Assembly (NCBI GenBank): GCA_964540095.1
Contig: CAZILH010000003.1
Span: forward strand, 1-60,274
Reading direction: 5' to 3'
Origin: CALMZN01 sp964540095
GTDB lineage: Bacteria; Patescibacteriota; Patescibacteriia; UBA1558; GWA2-36-10
DNA length: 60,274 nucleotides
Part shown: piece after piece, positions 50,478-59,673 of the stretch
Layout of the letters: every line of letters begins with the position of its first letter
Numbering within the stretch: position 1 is the stretch's first letter
Made by a program: the position numbers and the translations under genes
Notes under the pieces: model-generated
Database searches by the model: none
What the model saw: the letters and a program-made list of their open reading frames with translations, nothing else
Told to the model about the DNA's origin: nothing

Positions 50478-50492
50478 TCGACAAGTTGTCGA
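50478..50492. other. perfect palindrome upstream of the serine recombinase
   Basis: TCGACAA, G, TTGTCGA lies 48 bases before the recombinase ATG, in the 104-base gap after the terminase gene. It may be an operator, or part of a recombination site, since att sites of large serine recombinases often adjoin the gene. Confidence 0.6.
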
Positions 50493-50539
50493 CATAGCGA
50501 GGCTTAGCAAAAGCTATGAAGTGTGTCATCCATTAAGGT

Positions 50540-51859
50540 ATGGATATAAAGACAATGTCACAACAGACTAAGTTTGGGCTAACCCCAAACATCAAATTAA
50601 AGTATTGCCTGTATGCTCGAAAGAGTACTGAATCAGATGAACGGCAAGCACTTTCTATTGATTCACAAGTCAAAGAAATGCTCCAAATTGCTGAGCGTGA
50701 AAATCTAGAAATTATAGACATACGACGAGAATCAAAATCTGCTAAAGACTCTGGAAATCGTCCAGTATTTAAAGAACTGATTCGTGATATATCAGAAGAA
50801 AGATTTAATGCAATTTTAACTTGGGCCCCAGATCGTTTATCTAGAAACGCAGGAGATCTGGGGTCTTTGGTTGATCTAATGGACGCTAAAAAACTTTTAG
50901 GGATCCGTACTTACGGACAAACATTTAGTAATTCACCAAACGAAAAATTTCTATTAATGATTCTTTGTTCTCAAGCCAAGCTTGAAAATGATAATAGGGG
51001 CATAAATGTAAAGAGAGGCTTGCGTACCAGATGTGAAATGGGTTTATGGCCTACTTGTCCGCCAACGGGGTACTTTAAAGAAAAATTAGTAGATCATAAA
51101 GGCGAGTGTCTTATTGATTCTGATAGAGGGCCAGTGATAAGACAGATGTTTGAGAAAGTCGCTTACGAAAAATGGTCAGGTAGAAAGCTTTATCATTGGT
51201 TAAAGTTTGATCTTAATTTTAGAACGGCACTAGGCAAGAAGCACTTGAGTCTTGGTAATATTTATCGCCTACTTGAAAATACTTTCTACTACGGGCCATT
51301 TGAATATCCACGAGGCAGTGGTAATTGGTATCAAGGTAAACATGAGCCAATCATAACAAAAGATCTGTTTGATTTAGTTCAGGTTCAAATGAAAAATTCT
51401 CAATTAGTCAGGAAAGAAAATATTGAATTTGCTTTTACTAAAATAATGAAATGCGGACTTTGTGATTCTGGCATATCGGCAACAGAGAAGTTTAAGAAGT
51501 TAAAAAATGGGGATACTAACAGACATGTGTATTATGGCTGTACCAAAGCCAAGGATAAATATTGTAAGTCAGGTTATATCAGTGAAGAAGACTTGATCAA
51601 ACAATTAAAAGGTTTAGTTGACTCAATAAATCTAAAGGATCTAAATATAGAAAGGCAGATAAAAGCCGAGGTAGTGAGGTATAAGAAATTTAGTGCCTCC
51701 TTGCTAGGGAAGAGCGCGGATGTGGATATTTCAGATATTGATATCAAAAAATACGTTAAATTTCTGTTATTTGAGGGTACTATTGATGAAAAAAGGGACA
51801 TAATATCCTCATTTAAGTCAACTATTGTTATAAAGAATAAGGTGGTATCGCTAGGATAG
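50540..51859 (+). CDS. large serine recombinase / site-specific integrase
   Basis: The 439-residue protein has the resolvase N-domain with the nucleophile Ser29 in YCLYARKSTESDERQALS, Arg-containing AILTWAPDRLSRNAGDLGSL near residue 94, then a recombinase domain (PPTGYFKEK; YHWLKFDLNFRTALGKKHLS) and a zinc ribbon (MKCGLCDSG and YYGCTKAKDKYC near 305-338), followed by a short coiled coil. Proteins of this layout integrate phages and conjugative elements. It probably moved this island. It sits in the centre of the island rather than at an end. Confidence 0.94.
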   Translation: MDIKTMSQQTKFGLTPNIKLKYCLYARKSTESDERQALSIDSQVKEMLQIAERENLEIIDIRRESKSAKDSGNRPVFKELIRDISEERFNAILTWAPDRLSRNAGDLGSLVDLMDAKKLLGIRTYGQTFSNSPNEKFLLMILCSQAKLENDNRGINVKRGLRTRCEMGLWPTCPPTGYFKEKLVDHKGECLIDSDRGPVIRQMFEKVAYEKWSGRKLYHWLKFDLNFRTALGKKHLSLGNIYRLLENTFYYGPFEYPRGSGNWYQGKHEPIITKDLFDLVQVQMKNSQLVRKENIEFAFTKIMKCGLCDSGISATEKFKKLKNGDTNRHVYYGCTKAKDKYCKSGYISEEDLIKQLKGLVDSINLKDLNIERQIKAEVVRYKKFSASLLGKSADVDISDIDIKKYVKFLLFEGTIDEKRDIISSFKSTIVIKNKVVSLG

Positions 51860-51950
51860 TATTTGCTAAAAAGTGGTTAATTCAAAAATTGACTTTTATC
51901 CTTTAAAATAGGATAATAAGGGTAGTTTTATGTAAAAATTTAATAAAATT

Positions 51951-52616
51951 ATGACGACTAATCAAGTTAAATCCAAAAAACGAGTTAAAGATCACGGAGA
52001 AGTTTTTACTCCTGATTTTATCGTGAACGATATGCTTGATTTGGTTAAAAATGAAACAGAAAGAATTGAATCTCGTTTTTTAGAGCCGGCTTGTGGTGAC
52101 GGAAATTTTTTAGCCCCAATACTTGAAAGAAAACTTGAAGTAGTAAAGAAAAAATACAAATCAAGCCAAGTTGAATTTGAGCGAAATGCACTTTTGGCGG
52201 TAAGTAGTATTTATGGCGTTGAACTATTACACGACAATGTTAAGACTTGCATTGAACGACTTTATAAAATAGTTGATGAAATGTATTCAAAATTATATAA
52301 AGGCAAGTGCAATAATGATTTTAGAAAAAGCATCCAGTTTGTCTTAAATCGGAATATTTTACAAGGTAACGCACTGGATCTAAAAACTGCGGATGGTACA
52401 GATTATATAGTTTTTTCCGAATGGTCGCCTGCAAATGGTAGTTTAATAAAAAGAAGAGATTTTACTTTTGAAGAATTAATAAAAAAGGAAAGCGCTGGAG
52501 AAGGTTCGCTATTTGAGTTGTTGGATAAAGATAGGGATCCATATTTAATACCCAAACCAATAAAAGAATTTCCTTTAAAACATTATCTTAAACTAGATTA
52601 TGAAGATGCAAAATAA
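51951..52616 (+). CDS. N6-methyltransferase-like protein with SAM motif, no catalytic motif
   Basis: The 221-residue protein resembles the N-terminal half of N6-adenine methylases of restriction systems: HGEVFTPDFIVNDMLDLV (residues 14-31) and motif I ESRFLEPACGDGNFLAPILE near residue 41. The motif IV tetrapeptide (N/D)PPY is absent; after the NILQGNALDLKTADGTDYIV strand the chain ends differently (SEWSPANGSLIKRRDF). It overlaps the next gene, which has NPPY but a weak motif I. I infer that the two act as a heterodimer. This is not a truncation at a frameshift, as both genes are complete in themselves. Confidence 0.8.
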   Translation: MTTNQVKSKKRVKDHGEVFTPDFIVNDMLDLVKNETERIESRFLEPACGDGNFLAPILERKLEVVKKKYKSSQVEFERNALLAVSSIYGVELLHDNVKTCIERLYKIVDEMYSKLYKGKCNNDFRKSIQFVLNRNILQGNALDLKTADGTDYIVFSEWSPANGSLIKRRDFTFEELIKKESAGEGSLFELLDKDRDPYLIPKPIKEFPLKHYLKLDYEDAK

Positions 52617-54093
52617 TTACAATCCTGACGTACTTTCTTGTCTTGCTAATTTGAGTAGTGACGAAGTTTTTACGCCACCAAAACTTGCCAATGAAATTTT
52701 GGATTTATTACCAAAAAAACTTTGGCAAGATAAAAACGCAACTTTTCTTGATCCTGTTTCCAAATCTGGTGTATTTTTGCGGGAAATTGCCAAAAGATTA
52801 TTAGAAGGATTGCAAGATGAAATTCCTAATCTGCAAAAAAGGATTGACCATATTTATACCAAGCAAATTTTTGGAATCGGCATTACCGAAATGACCTCTC
52901 TTCTTTCTCGTAGAAGTGTGTATTGTTCTAGGGTGGCTAATGGAAAGTATTCGGTCATATCGTCTTTCGGTAATAATCAAGGAAATATTTTTTTTGATGA
53001 TACAAAACATGACTGGAAAAATGGTAGATGTTCGTATTGTGGTGCTAGTCAGTCTGAATACGAACGTGAAGATGGATTAGAAACTCACGCTTATCAATTT
53101 ATTCACAATAATTTACCTGATAAAATTAAAAATATGAAATTCGATGTAATTATAGGCAACCCACCTTATCAATTAAATACTGGCAGTAATTCAGCGCAAG
53201 CAACCCCGCTTTATGACAAATTTGTTCAGCAAGCAAAAAAATTAAATCCACGATATCTCTCTATGATTATTCCAGGACGTTGGTACGCTGGCGGCATGGG
53301 GTTAGATTCCTTTCGTTCAGAAATGCTAGGTGATAAACACATTCGAACACTTGTGGATTATCCAAACGCAAGAGATTGTTTTCCTGGTATCGAATTACGT
53401 GGTGGGGTTTGCTATTTTCTTTGGGATAGGGATAATAAGGGCGAGTGTAAATATACAAATGTATCTGGTAAAAATAAGAATACAATGCTACGTAAAATAG
53501 ATGAGTATCCAATATTTATTAGATGGAATCAAGCTTTACAAATAATAAAAAAAGTTGACTATACAAAAGATGGCTCTCTCTCTAAGATTGTTTCTGCTGT
53601 TAGTCCTTTTGGTTTGGCCACATCTGTGAAAGTTGGATCTAAAAAACAAAATAATTATCTTACCTTACATTCTAGTAAAGGAGTTCATTATATAGCAGAA
53701 GATAAGGTAATTACAGGTAAAGAATTAATAAATAAAAATAAAGTTTTAATTTCACAGCTTATTTCTGGAAATTTAGAAACACCACCTTTTAAGGTAATAT
53801 CATTGTTAAAAATTTTAAACCCCGGCGAGGTTTGTACTCACACATATTTAGTGGCTGGTAATTATGAAAATGAAATTTTAGCTAAAAATTTAAAATTTTA
53901 TCTTGAAACTAAATTTGTTCGTTTTTTACTTCTTCAAAGCATATCTAATATGCATATTTCAAGAGATAAATTTAGATTTGTTCCAATGCAAGATTTTTCT
54001 GAAAGCTGGACAGACGAAAAACTATATAAAAAATATAAACTCACCAAGGAAGAAATTGAGTTTATTGAATCTATGATTCGCCCAATGAATTAA
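52600..54093 (+). CDS. Eco57I-like N6-adenine methyltransferase with NPPY motif
   Basis: The 497-residue protein has SDEVFTPPKLANEILDLLP (residues 20-38), an altered motif I (FLDPVSKSGVFLREIAKR near 50, where DPACGSG would be usual), a CxxC pair (GRCSYCGAS near 144), and the catalytic motif IV FDVIIGNPPYQL near 183, followed by a target-recognition region. Methylases of this type belong to Eco57I-like or multi-gene restriction systems. It overlaps the SAM-motif protein upstream by 17 bases and is four bases from the helicase gene downstream, so all three are one operon. Confidence 0.88.
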   Translation: MKMQNNYNPDVLSCLANLSSDEVFTPPKLANEILDLLPKKLWQDKNATFLDPVSKSGVFLREIAKRLLEGLQDEIPNLQKRIDHIYTKQIFGIGITEMTSLLSRRSVYCSRVANGKYSVISSFGNNQGNIFFDDTKHDWKNGRCSYCGASQSEYEREDGLETHAYQFIHNNLPDKIKNMKFDVIIGNPPYQLNTGSNSAQATPLYDKFVQQAKKLNPRYLSMIIPGRWYAGGMGLDSFRSEMLGDKHIRTLVDYPNARDCFPGIELRGGVCYFLWDRDNKGECKYTNVSGKNKNTMLRKIDEYPIFIRWNQALQIIKKVDYTKDGSLSKIVSAVSPFGLATSVKVGSKKQNNYLTLHSSKGVHYIAEDKVITGKELINKNKVLISQLISGNLETPPFKVISLLKILNPGEVCTHTYLVAGNYENEILAKNLKFYLETKFVRFLLLQSISNMHISRDKFRFVPMQDFSESWTDEKLYKKYKLTKEEIEFIESMIRPMN

Positions 54094-54097
54094 TATT

Positions 54098-56629
54098 ATG
54101 AATAAAGATTTTTTTCCACCAAAGCCGGATATAAAACCAACAATCTACGCTTACGAATTAGTAGGTGTTGATTCACATAAGGGATTACTCAAAGTTGGTT
54201 ATACTGTTCGAAGTGCAGAGGAACGAGTTAAAGAACAGCTTGGAACAGCACAAATTCAATACCGAATTGTGTTGATTGAAGATGCTTTTAGAAGTGATGG
54301 TACGACTTTTACTGATCATGAAGTGCATCATCATTTGAAAAAGAAAAGCATTATCAGAAAAGATGGGGAATGGTTTAAGTGTAGTTTGAAAGATGTTAGA
54401 TCTGCAATCAATGACATTAGAGAGAGAAAAATTAGCATTGAGTCTCGCGGTTTAAATTTTAAAATGCGTCCGGAGCAAGAGGCTGCAGTAGAAAAAACAT
54501 CCTACTATTTTCAAAACTCTAAAAAAGAAAATCCCAACAAAACTCCTCATTTTCTCTGGAATGCCAAAATGCGTTTTGGCAAAACTTTTGCTACCTATCA
54601 GCTCGCCAAAAAAATGGGCTGGACAAAAATTTTGGTAATGACTTTTAAGCCGGCGGTTGAAAATGCGTGGGACGAAGACTTGAAAGAACATGTTGATTTT
54701 GAAGGCTGGCAGTTTGTTTCTGCTTCGGAAAATACACTGTGGCATAAAGATATAAATGAGAAAAAACCGTTCGTTTGTTTTGGCTCGTTTCAAGATTATT
54801 TGGGTAAAAATAAAAGTACAGGTGGAATAAAGACAAAAAATGAATGGGTTCACAAAACCAAATGGGATTGCATTGTTTTTGATGAATATCATTACGGGGC
54901 TTGGCGAGAGAATGCTAAAGAGCTTTTTGAAGCAGAAGATAAAAAAGAGAAGGAATTTGCCGAAGGTAAGGGGTTGGTAGATTTTGATGAAAAAATATTA
55001 CCAATCAAAACACAGGCTTATTTATATCTTTCCGGCACACCTTTTAGGGCAATTGCCTCCGGTGAATTTATTGAAGAACAAATTTATAACTGGACCTATT
55101 CAGACGAACAACGAGCAAAAGAATCGTGGAAAAATGAAAAAGTACTTAACCCTTATGCCGCTTTGCCAAGAATGGTAATGATGACTTATCAGCTTCCTGA
55201 TTCGATTATTGATATCGCTCAGCAAGGAGAATTTAATGAATTTGATTTAAATGAATTTTTTTATGCGGAAGGAAAAAATGAAAAAGCAAAATTCAAATAT
55301 GAAGATGAGGTTCAAAAATGGCTTGATTTAATTCGCGGAGCATTTTTGGAAACAGCGATAGATAGCTTAAAGCTTGGTGCTAAAAAACCGCCGATGCCAT
55401 ATTCTCACGCTGAACTTTTGAGTGTACTTAATCATACACTTTGGTTTTTGCCGTCGGTAGCATCATGTTTTGCAATGCGCAATCTATTAAAAAAGAGACA
55501 AAATGTTTTTTATAAAGATTATAAAGTTGTCGTAGCGGCAGGTAGTAGTGCTGGTATAGGCATTAAGGCTCTGCCACCAGTCAGAGAGGCTATGGATAAA
55601 CCATTAGAATCAAAAACAATTACTTTGACTTGTGGCAAGCTTTTAACTGGCGTGACGGTACCACCATGGGCAGGTATTTTTATGCTTCGCAGTTGCTCAA
55701 CGCCAGAGACATATTTTCAGGCTGCCTTTCGCGTGCAATCTCCTTGGACAGTTAAAAATCCTGATAATAAATCACCAAACAAAGAAGAAGTTATAAAAAA
55801 TGAATGTTATGTTTTTGACTTTGCGCCCAATCGAGCCTTGCGGCAAATTGCGGAGTATAGTTGCCGATTGAATGTAAATGAATCTAATCCGGAAACTAAA
55901 GTTGCTGAGTTTATAAGCTTTTTGCCAGTGCTAGCATATGACGGAAGTGCTATGAAACGAATTGATGCCGCTGGAATTTTGGATATGGCAATGAGTGGAA
56001 CAACCGCGACACTTTTGGCTCGTCGTTGGGAAAGCGCTTTACTTGTAAATGTTGATAATAATACGCTCCAACGATTGATGAATAATCAGGCGGCTATGGA
56101 TGCTCTTATGAGTATTGAGGGCTTCAGAAATTTGAATCAAGACATAGAAACGATCATTAATAAATCCGAATCGGTTGAAAAAATTAAAAAAGAAGCAAAC
56201 GACAAGGAGCTGACAAAAAAAGAAAAGAAAGAGCTTACAGAAGAAGAAAAAGAATACAAGAGTTTACGCAAACAAGTACAAGAGAAGCTTGTTAAATTTG
56301 CCACTCGTATTCCGGTCTTTATGTATCTTACCGATTACCGGGAAAGGACATTAAAAGATATTATTACTAGACTTGAGCCGGGATTATTCAAAAAAGTGAC
56401 AGGATTAACTCAAAAAGATTTTGAAATGCTGGTTAGTCTTGGGGTATTCAATAGCGCCTTGATGAATGATGCCGTATATAAGTTCAAGAGATATGAGGAT
56501 GCAAGTCTTGAATACACAGGAATAAATAAGCACGAAGATGAGCAGATAGGACTTTATGATACGGTTATTTCCGCAAAAGAATACAAAAATCAGGGCGAGC
56601 AGATTTTTGTGAATAATCCTATACGCTAA
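54098..56629 (+). CDS. GIY-YIG (T5orf172)-SF2 helicase restriction protein
   Basis: The 843-residue protein fuses an N-terminal GIY-YIG/T5orf172 nuclease (IYAYELVGVDSHKGLLKVGY, Arg in SAEERVKEQL, Glu in TFTDHEVHHHLKK; residues 15-85) to an SF2 helicase: motif I NAKMRFGKTFATYQLAKK near 153, DEYH box DCIVFDEYHYGAW near 256, motif III YLSGTPFRAIASG near 310 and motif VI YFQAAFRVQSPW near 543. A Lys/Glu-rich coiled coil (residues 690-735) and a helical C-terminus follow. I read it as the translocating nuclease of a restriction system whose methylase half is encoded just upstream. Confidence 0.88.
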   Translation: MNKDFFPPKPDIKPTIYAYELVGVDSHKGLLKVGYTVRSAEERVKEQLGTAQIQYRIVLIEDAFRSDGTTFTDHEVHHHLKKKSIIRKDGEWFKCSLKDVRSAINDIRERKISIESRGLNFKMRPEQEAAVEKTSYYFQNSKKENPNKTPHFLWNAKMRFGKTFATYQLAKKMGWTKILVMTFKPAVENAWDEDLKEHVDFEGWQFVSASENTLWHKDINEKKPFVCFGSFQDYLGKNKSTGGIKTKNEWVHKTKWDCIVFDEYHYGAWRENAKELFEAEDKKEKEFAEGKGLVDFDEKILPIKTQAYLYLSGTPFRAIASGEFIEEQIYNWTYSDEQRAKESWKNEKVLNPYAALPRMVMMTYQLPDSIIDIAQQGEFNEFDLNEFFYAEGKNEKAKFKYEDEVQKWLDLIRGAFLETAIDSLKLGAKKPPMPYSHAELLSVLNHTLWFLPSVASCFAMRNLLKKRQNVFYKDYKVVVAAGSSAGIGIKALPPVREAMDKPLESKTITLTCGKLLTGVTVPPWAGIFMLRSCSTPETYFQAAFRVQSPWTVKNPDNKSPNKEEVIKNECYVFDFAPNRALRQIAEYSCRLNVNESNPETKVAEFISFLPVLAYDGSAMKRIDAAGILDMAMSGTTATLLARRWESALLVNVDNNTLQRLMNNQAAMDALMSIEGFRNLNQDIETIINKSESVEKIKKEANDKELTKKEKKELTEEEKEYKSLRKQVQEKLVKFATRIPVFMYLTDYRERTLKDIITRLEPGLFKKVTGLTQKDFEMLVSLGVFNSALMNDAVYKFKRYEDASLEYTGINKHEDEQIGLYDTVISAKEYKNQGEQIFVNNPIR

Positions 56630-56651
56630 GTAGGTTTTGATTAAATAAAAT

Positions 56652-57188
56652 ATGGCAACAGAGGAATTGATTTTAAAATTAAATAATTTGGTTAATAAAG
56701 CGGAATTTCCATCCACAGAGTGTGAAGTTGTTTATTTTATGGTTGAGATCAGAAAATTATTAGATAGATTAGAACAGCATAAAAAATTTGGTACGTTATA
56801 TTTTTACTGTAATTGGTCGATGCACATTACAATGCATAGGGGGGTAGTAGTTGATATTTTAAAAAAAATAAGCGGGCAGGTTAAGAACCTTCAACCAATT
56901 ATACAAAATCCTGAAATTTTTGGGTTGATTTCATTTGAATCTTTAAAAAAACAGATCGAGGCATTATCTGTAGATGAACCGGGACTAATGAATTGGGTTA
57001 TAACTGGTGATAAGTGGGGTAAATTTAAGAGTTTATTGTTAGATGTTTTAATTAATTGTCCGCTGCAGGATGCTTCTGAGGATTTACTTATTGAGCAATT
57101 TGAGTACGTGAAGAATGGTAAAAACATTGATTATATAGTTTCTGTAAAGGGCCTCTTGAAAGTTAATGGTACATTATTAGAAGGTTAA
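56652..57188 (+). CDS. hypothetical protein at the end of the restriction operon
   Basis: The 178-residue protein is helical, hydrophilic and acidic, with the motif FYCNWSMHITMHRGVVVDIL near residue 57 and a C-terminal half without marked features. No membrane span or known domain is evident. It starts 22 bases after the helicase gene and is probably cotranscribed, so it may be an accessory of the restriction cassette. The next gene converges on it. Confidence 0.6.
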   Translation: MATEELILKLNNLVNKAEFPSTECEVVYFMVEIRKLLDRLEQHKKFGTLYFYCNWSMHITMHRGVVVDILKKISGQVKNLQPIIQNPEIFGLISFESLKKQIEALSVDEPGLMNWVITGDKWGKFKSLLLDVLINCPLQDASEDLLIEQFEYVKNGKNIDYIVSVKGLLKVNGTLLEG

Positions 57189-57203
57189 ACATCCTCGTGC
57201 ATC

Positions 57204-57833
57204 TTATATTAGTTTTAGTGGCTCTAGTGAGTTGCCTAATACATCTTCTGTTTCTAATTGTGTTATCTTACATCCATTTGTGGCATTTGAATTATCAAAA
57301 TAATAGGCTATTTTAGTTATATTGCCTTTGGCTGGCCAAAAAACAATTGCTCCTATATTTTCCATTTTAGAAAATAACCTCTCATTTTTTATTGAATTTC
57401 CAACATGTTGTCCGTTTATAAAATGAAGTTGTTTGATGCCACTCATAATCACCTGCGCAGACCATGTACTTGATTTTAGCTCTACTAGCAATAATGTTTG
57501 AAAACCTGGATAATTTCCAAATTTCTTGTTTGCATCTTTTATATATTCTTCAATTCTATTTGATAGTGCCAAAGTGTTGCGGTCTTTATTATTCAAGTTT
57601 TCACCCTTTTCCCTTTTTAATTCTATGGCTATTTTTTGGCGATGGTTAACAAAATCAGCTGTTTTTATTTTTATATTTTTAGAATCGCCATAACACCAGC
57701 CTTTTGAATGGGCCTCTAATTTATTTAACCATTTACCAGTCCTTTGTTTATCTTCATTTTTATCAAACATAATTAAGTTTTTTATAAATAAATCATCGGG
57801 TGCTTCATACTTTTTTACTAAGAGTTTCTTCAT
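57204..57833 (-). CDS. PD-(D/E)XK nuclease-like protein
   Basis: I start at 57833 (MKKLLVKKYEAPDDLFIKNL), though the frame is open 13 codons further. The 209-residue protein has a DxnExK-like core in KTADFVNHRQKIAIELKREK near residue 68: Asp, 11 residues, then Glu-Leu-Lys, followed by a helix (DRNTLALSNRIEEYIKDANK) and TLLLVELKSSTWS. The spacing fits the PD-(D/E)XK nuclease fold, but I cannot test the fold. It is the last gene of the four-gene minus-strand operon and overlaps the DUF5677-like gene by 29 bases. Confidence 0.55.
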   Translation of the reverse strand: MKKLLVKKYEAPDDLFIKNLIMFDKNEDKQRTGKWLNKLEAHSKGWCYGDSKNIKIKTADFVNHRQKIAIELKREKGENLNNKDRNTLALSNRIEEYIKDANKKFGNYPGFQTLLLVELKSSTWSAQVIMSGIKQLHFINGQHVGNSIKNERLFSKMENIGAIVFWPAKGNITKIAYYFDNSNATNGCKITQLETEDVLGNSLEPLKLI

Positions 57834-58701
57834 GCAATGAATCAACTTTACTAATACGATCTGACAAATCATCGATTCTATTACTTAATGCACGAACCAC
57901 ATCAGGGTTGTTTGAGAAATTCTTTAAAAGATAACTTTTTATTGCAGATAAAATAAGTACTGATATAGGACTAAGTAAACTAGCATCAGGGAAAAACGTT
58001 GTTAGTTTAGGTGAAAATCCTTGTTCGTTCTTTTGTAAGTGGTGAAGTATAAGATCCATCCATGTTCCATGAATAGCATGTGAAGGAATACCTTGTAATA
58101 AAGGATATGCCTGTTCCATATCCATTTTATTTAGAATGCTCTTGAAATCTTCTCGTCTAGGAAGATTCTCTAATTCTGTAATATCATGAAAACCAGAATT
58201 TATTATAGTTTTATTAATAGATTCTATTATTCTTTCTTCTATTGGTAATGTTGTACCTCTACGTTCAATATTTTCTTTAATATAATCATAAGTTTCTTTT
58301 TCTGGCCTAAAACTTGATTTAACATATTTTTCAAAATCTTCTTCTGTAGCAATTTCAGAAAAAAATTTAAGGTTTATTGCTGATTCAGAAATACATCTAT
58401 TAAGTGCCATTATTACCTCTCCATGCTCCTTTACTTTGTCACATTGTAATGCTAATATTGCCCCCATGAATTTTGCTATGCGTACAATTAAGCCAGCCTG
58501 TATTGCTTGATTACGAAATAAATTAGCTTCCTCGGTTCTTCCTGCATATAAATTTGAAATTAATATCGCAACCATTGCTGTTTCTCTATATAACTCAAAA
58601 GCAATCTTTGTAATTTCAGATTTTGTAGAAGCATTATTAAGCATAGATGTATCTATTGGTAGCCCAATTAATTTATCTAGATAATCTTTTTTAAATTCCA
58701 T
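57805..58701 (-). CDS. DUF5677-like helical protein
   Basis: The 298-residue protein is almost all helix. It has an E.A.NL.F motif (IMALNRCISESAINLKFFSE near residue 96), characteristic of DUF5677-like proteins, and a conserved-looking SHAIHGTWMDLILHHLQKN near residue 207; the His and Glu residues could form a site. DUF5677 proteins are uncharacterised. It is followed by the nuclease-like gene and preceded, eight bases upstream, by the Ntn hydrolase-like gene. Confidence 0.6.
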   Translation of the reverse strand: MEFKKDYLDKLIGLPIDTSMLNNASTKSEITKIAFELYRETAMVAILISNLYAGRTEEANLFRNQAIQAGLIVRIAKFMGAILALQCDKVKEHGEVIMALNRCISESAINLKFFSEIATEEDFEKYVKSSFRPEKETYDYIKENIERRGTTLPIEERIIESINKTIINSGFHDITELENLPRREDFKSILNKMDMEQAYPLLQGIPSHAIHGTWMDLILHHLQKNEQGFSPKLTTFFPDASLLSPISVLILSAIKSYLLKNFSNNPDVVRALSNRIDDLSDRISKVDSLHEETLSKKV

Positions 58702-58709
58702 ATTTCTAT

Positions 58710-59672
58710 TTATATATCACAGTTACCACCGTCAAAATTTTTAAAAAAACCATCAATTAAGTCTATTTTCTCGCCATGAGGATCAATTGCAAGAAATTTT
58801 TTATCATCAATCTCTAAAGACCAATTTTTATCGCTTAGATTTCCGGTTCTATTAAGTTGATAACCAACGTAATGAAGACCTCCATCAAGGCCAATGGTTC
58901 CTAAAACCACAGCGCCACCAATAGTGTCTGAGAAATTGTTACGGATAAAATTAATAATATCTGACGCCTCGGCTTTTATATCCCTTCGGCTTAAAAAATA
59001 CCTTAATATTTTATCTTCTAAATCCTTACTAATGAGTGTAGATCCTCCGGCAACTATTGAATATGTACCGCCGACTTTTCCGATACCAAATTTATGATTC
59101 ATTTCGTCTATTTCAAATGAAAACACGACTTGGTCCGGTAAGAACGATTTAGTATTTATATTCATCAATGGTGTGGTATCGTTTTTTTCTGATACAAATT
59201 GCATCGCACCTGCTATATTCGCATCTTCTAAAGATCCTGCTTCCGGACCGATTATTTCCGAAAGTCGCTTAAAACTAAATGATTTTATATTTTTTGAGGA
59301 ATTACCTGCAAAAATGATTAAACACTTTTTCGATCCGGAATATTGAGGGACAATTTTTGTAAAAAAATCAGTAACTTGTTCCCTAGTAATATTTATGTCT
59401 GTTGACAATTCTCCAGTTTCAAATGCATTTGACAATCTATTATGGATAAAAAGAGAAAAATTTTTATCTCCAGCAAACATACAAGAAATAAAATTACCTA
59501 ACTCTTTTTTTGTTTTAACAACTTTGTCCGCGTCCAAAACTTGATCATTATATTGGACCAATTTTGTACAATAACCAACTATTCTACGTTCATCATTTAC
59601 TCGTTTTGATATTTTACTATCTGTTGCAAGAATTATTTTATCAGTTAAATTAATTGCTAAAATTAATGACAT
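58710..59672 (-). CDS. proteasome-like Ntn hydrolase with N-terminal Ser
   Basis: From the ATG at 59672 (stop-start spacing TAATATG with the upstream gene), Met removal would expose Ser1. The N-terminus SLILAINLTDKIILATDSKI aligns without gaps to proteasome beta and HslV subunits: nucleophile at 1, strand to 8, Asp17 followed by Ser18, as in T1...D17-S18-R. A Lys33 equivalent may be in DKVVKTKKELGNFISCMFAG after a longer loop, and the family's C-terminal GG strand pattern appears in SDTIGGAVVLGTIGLDGGLH. The 320-residue length exceeds HslV (about 175). An N-terminal Ser nucleophile is known in Bacillus CodW. Target unknown; no HslU-like ATPase is in the window. Confidence 0.65.
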   Translation of the reverse strand: MSLILAINLTDKIILATDSKISKRVNDERRIVGYCTKLVQYNDQVLDADKVVKTKKELGNFISCMFAGDKNFSLFIHNRLSNAFETGELSTDINITREQVTDFFTKIVPQYSGSKKCLIIFAGNSSKNIKSFSFKRLSEIIGPEAGSLEDANIAGAMQFVSEKNDTTPLMNINTKSFLPDQVVFSFEIDEMNHKFGIGKVGGTYSIVAGGSTLISKDLEDKILRYFLSRRDIKAEASDIINFIRNNFSDTIGGAVVLGTIGLDGGLHYVGYQLNRTGNLSDKNWSLEIDDKKFLAIDPHGEKIDLIDGFFKNFDGGNCDI

Positions 59673-59673
59673 A

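Noticed and set aside
42732..57204. A shared ATCCTCGTGC near 42732 and 57190
   Set aside because: A 10-base match is expected by chance many times in 60 kb, and the flanks do not align well.
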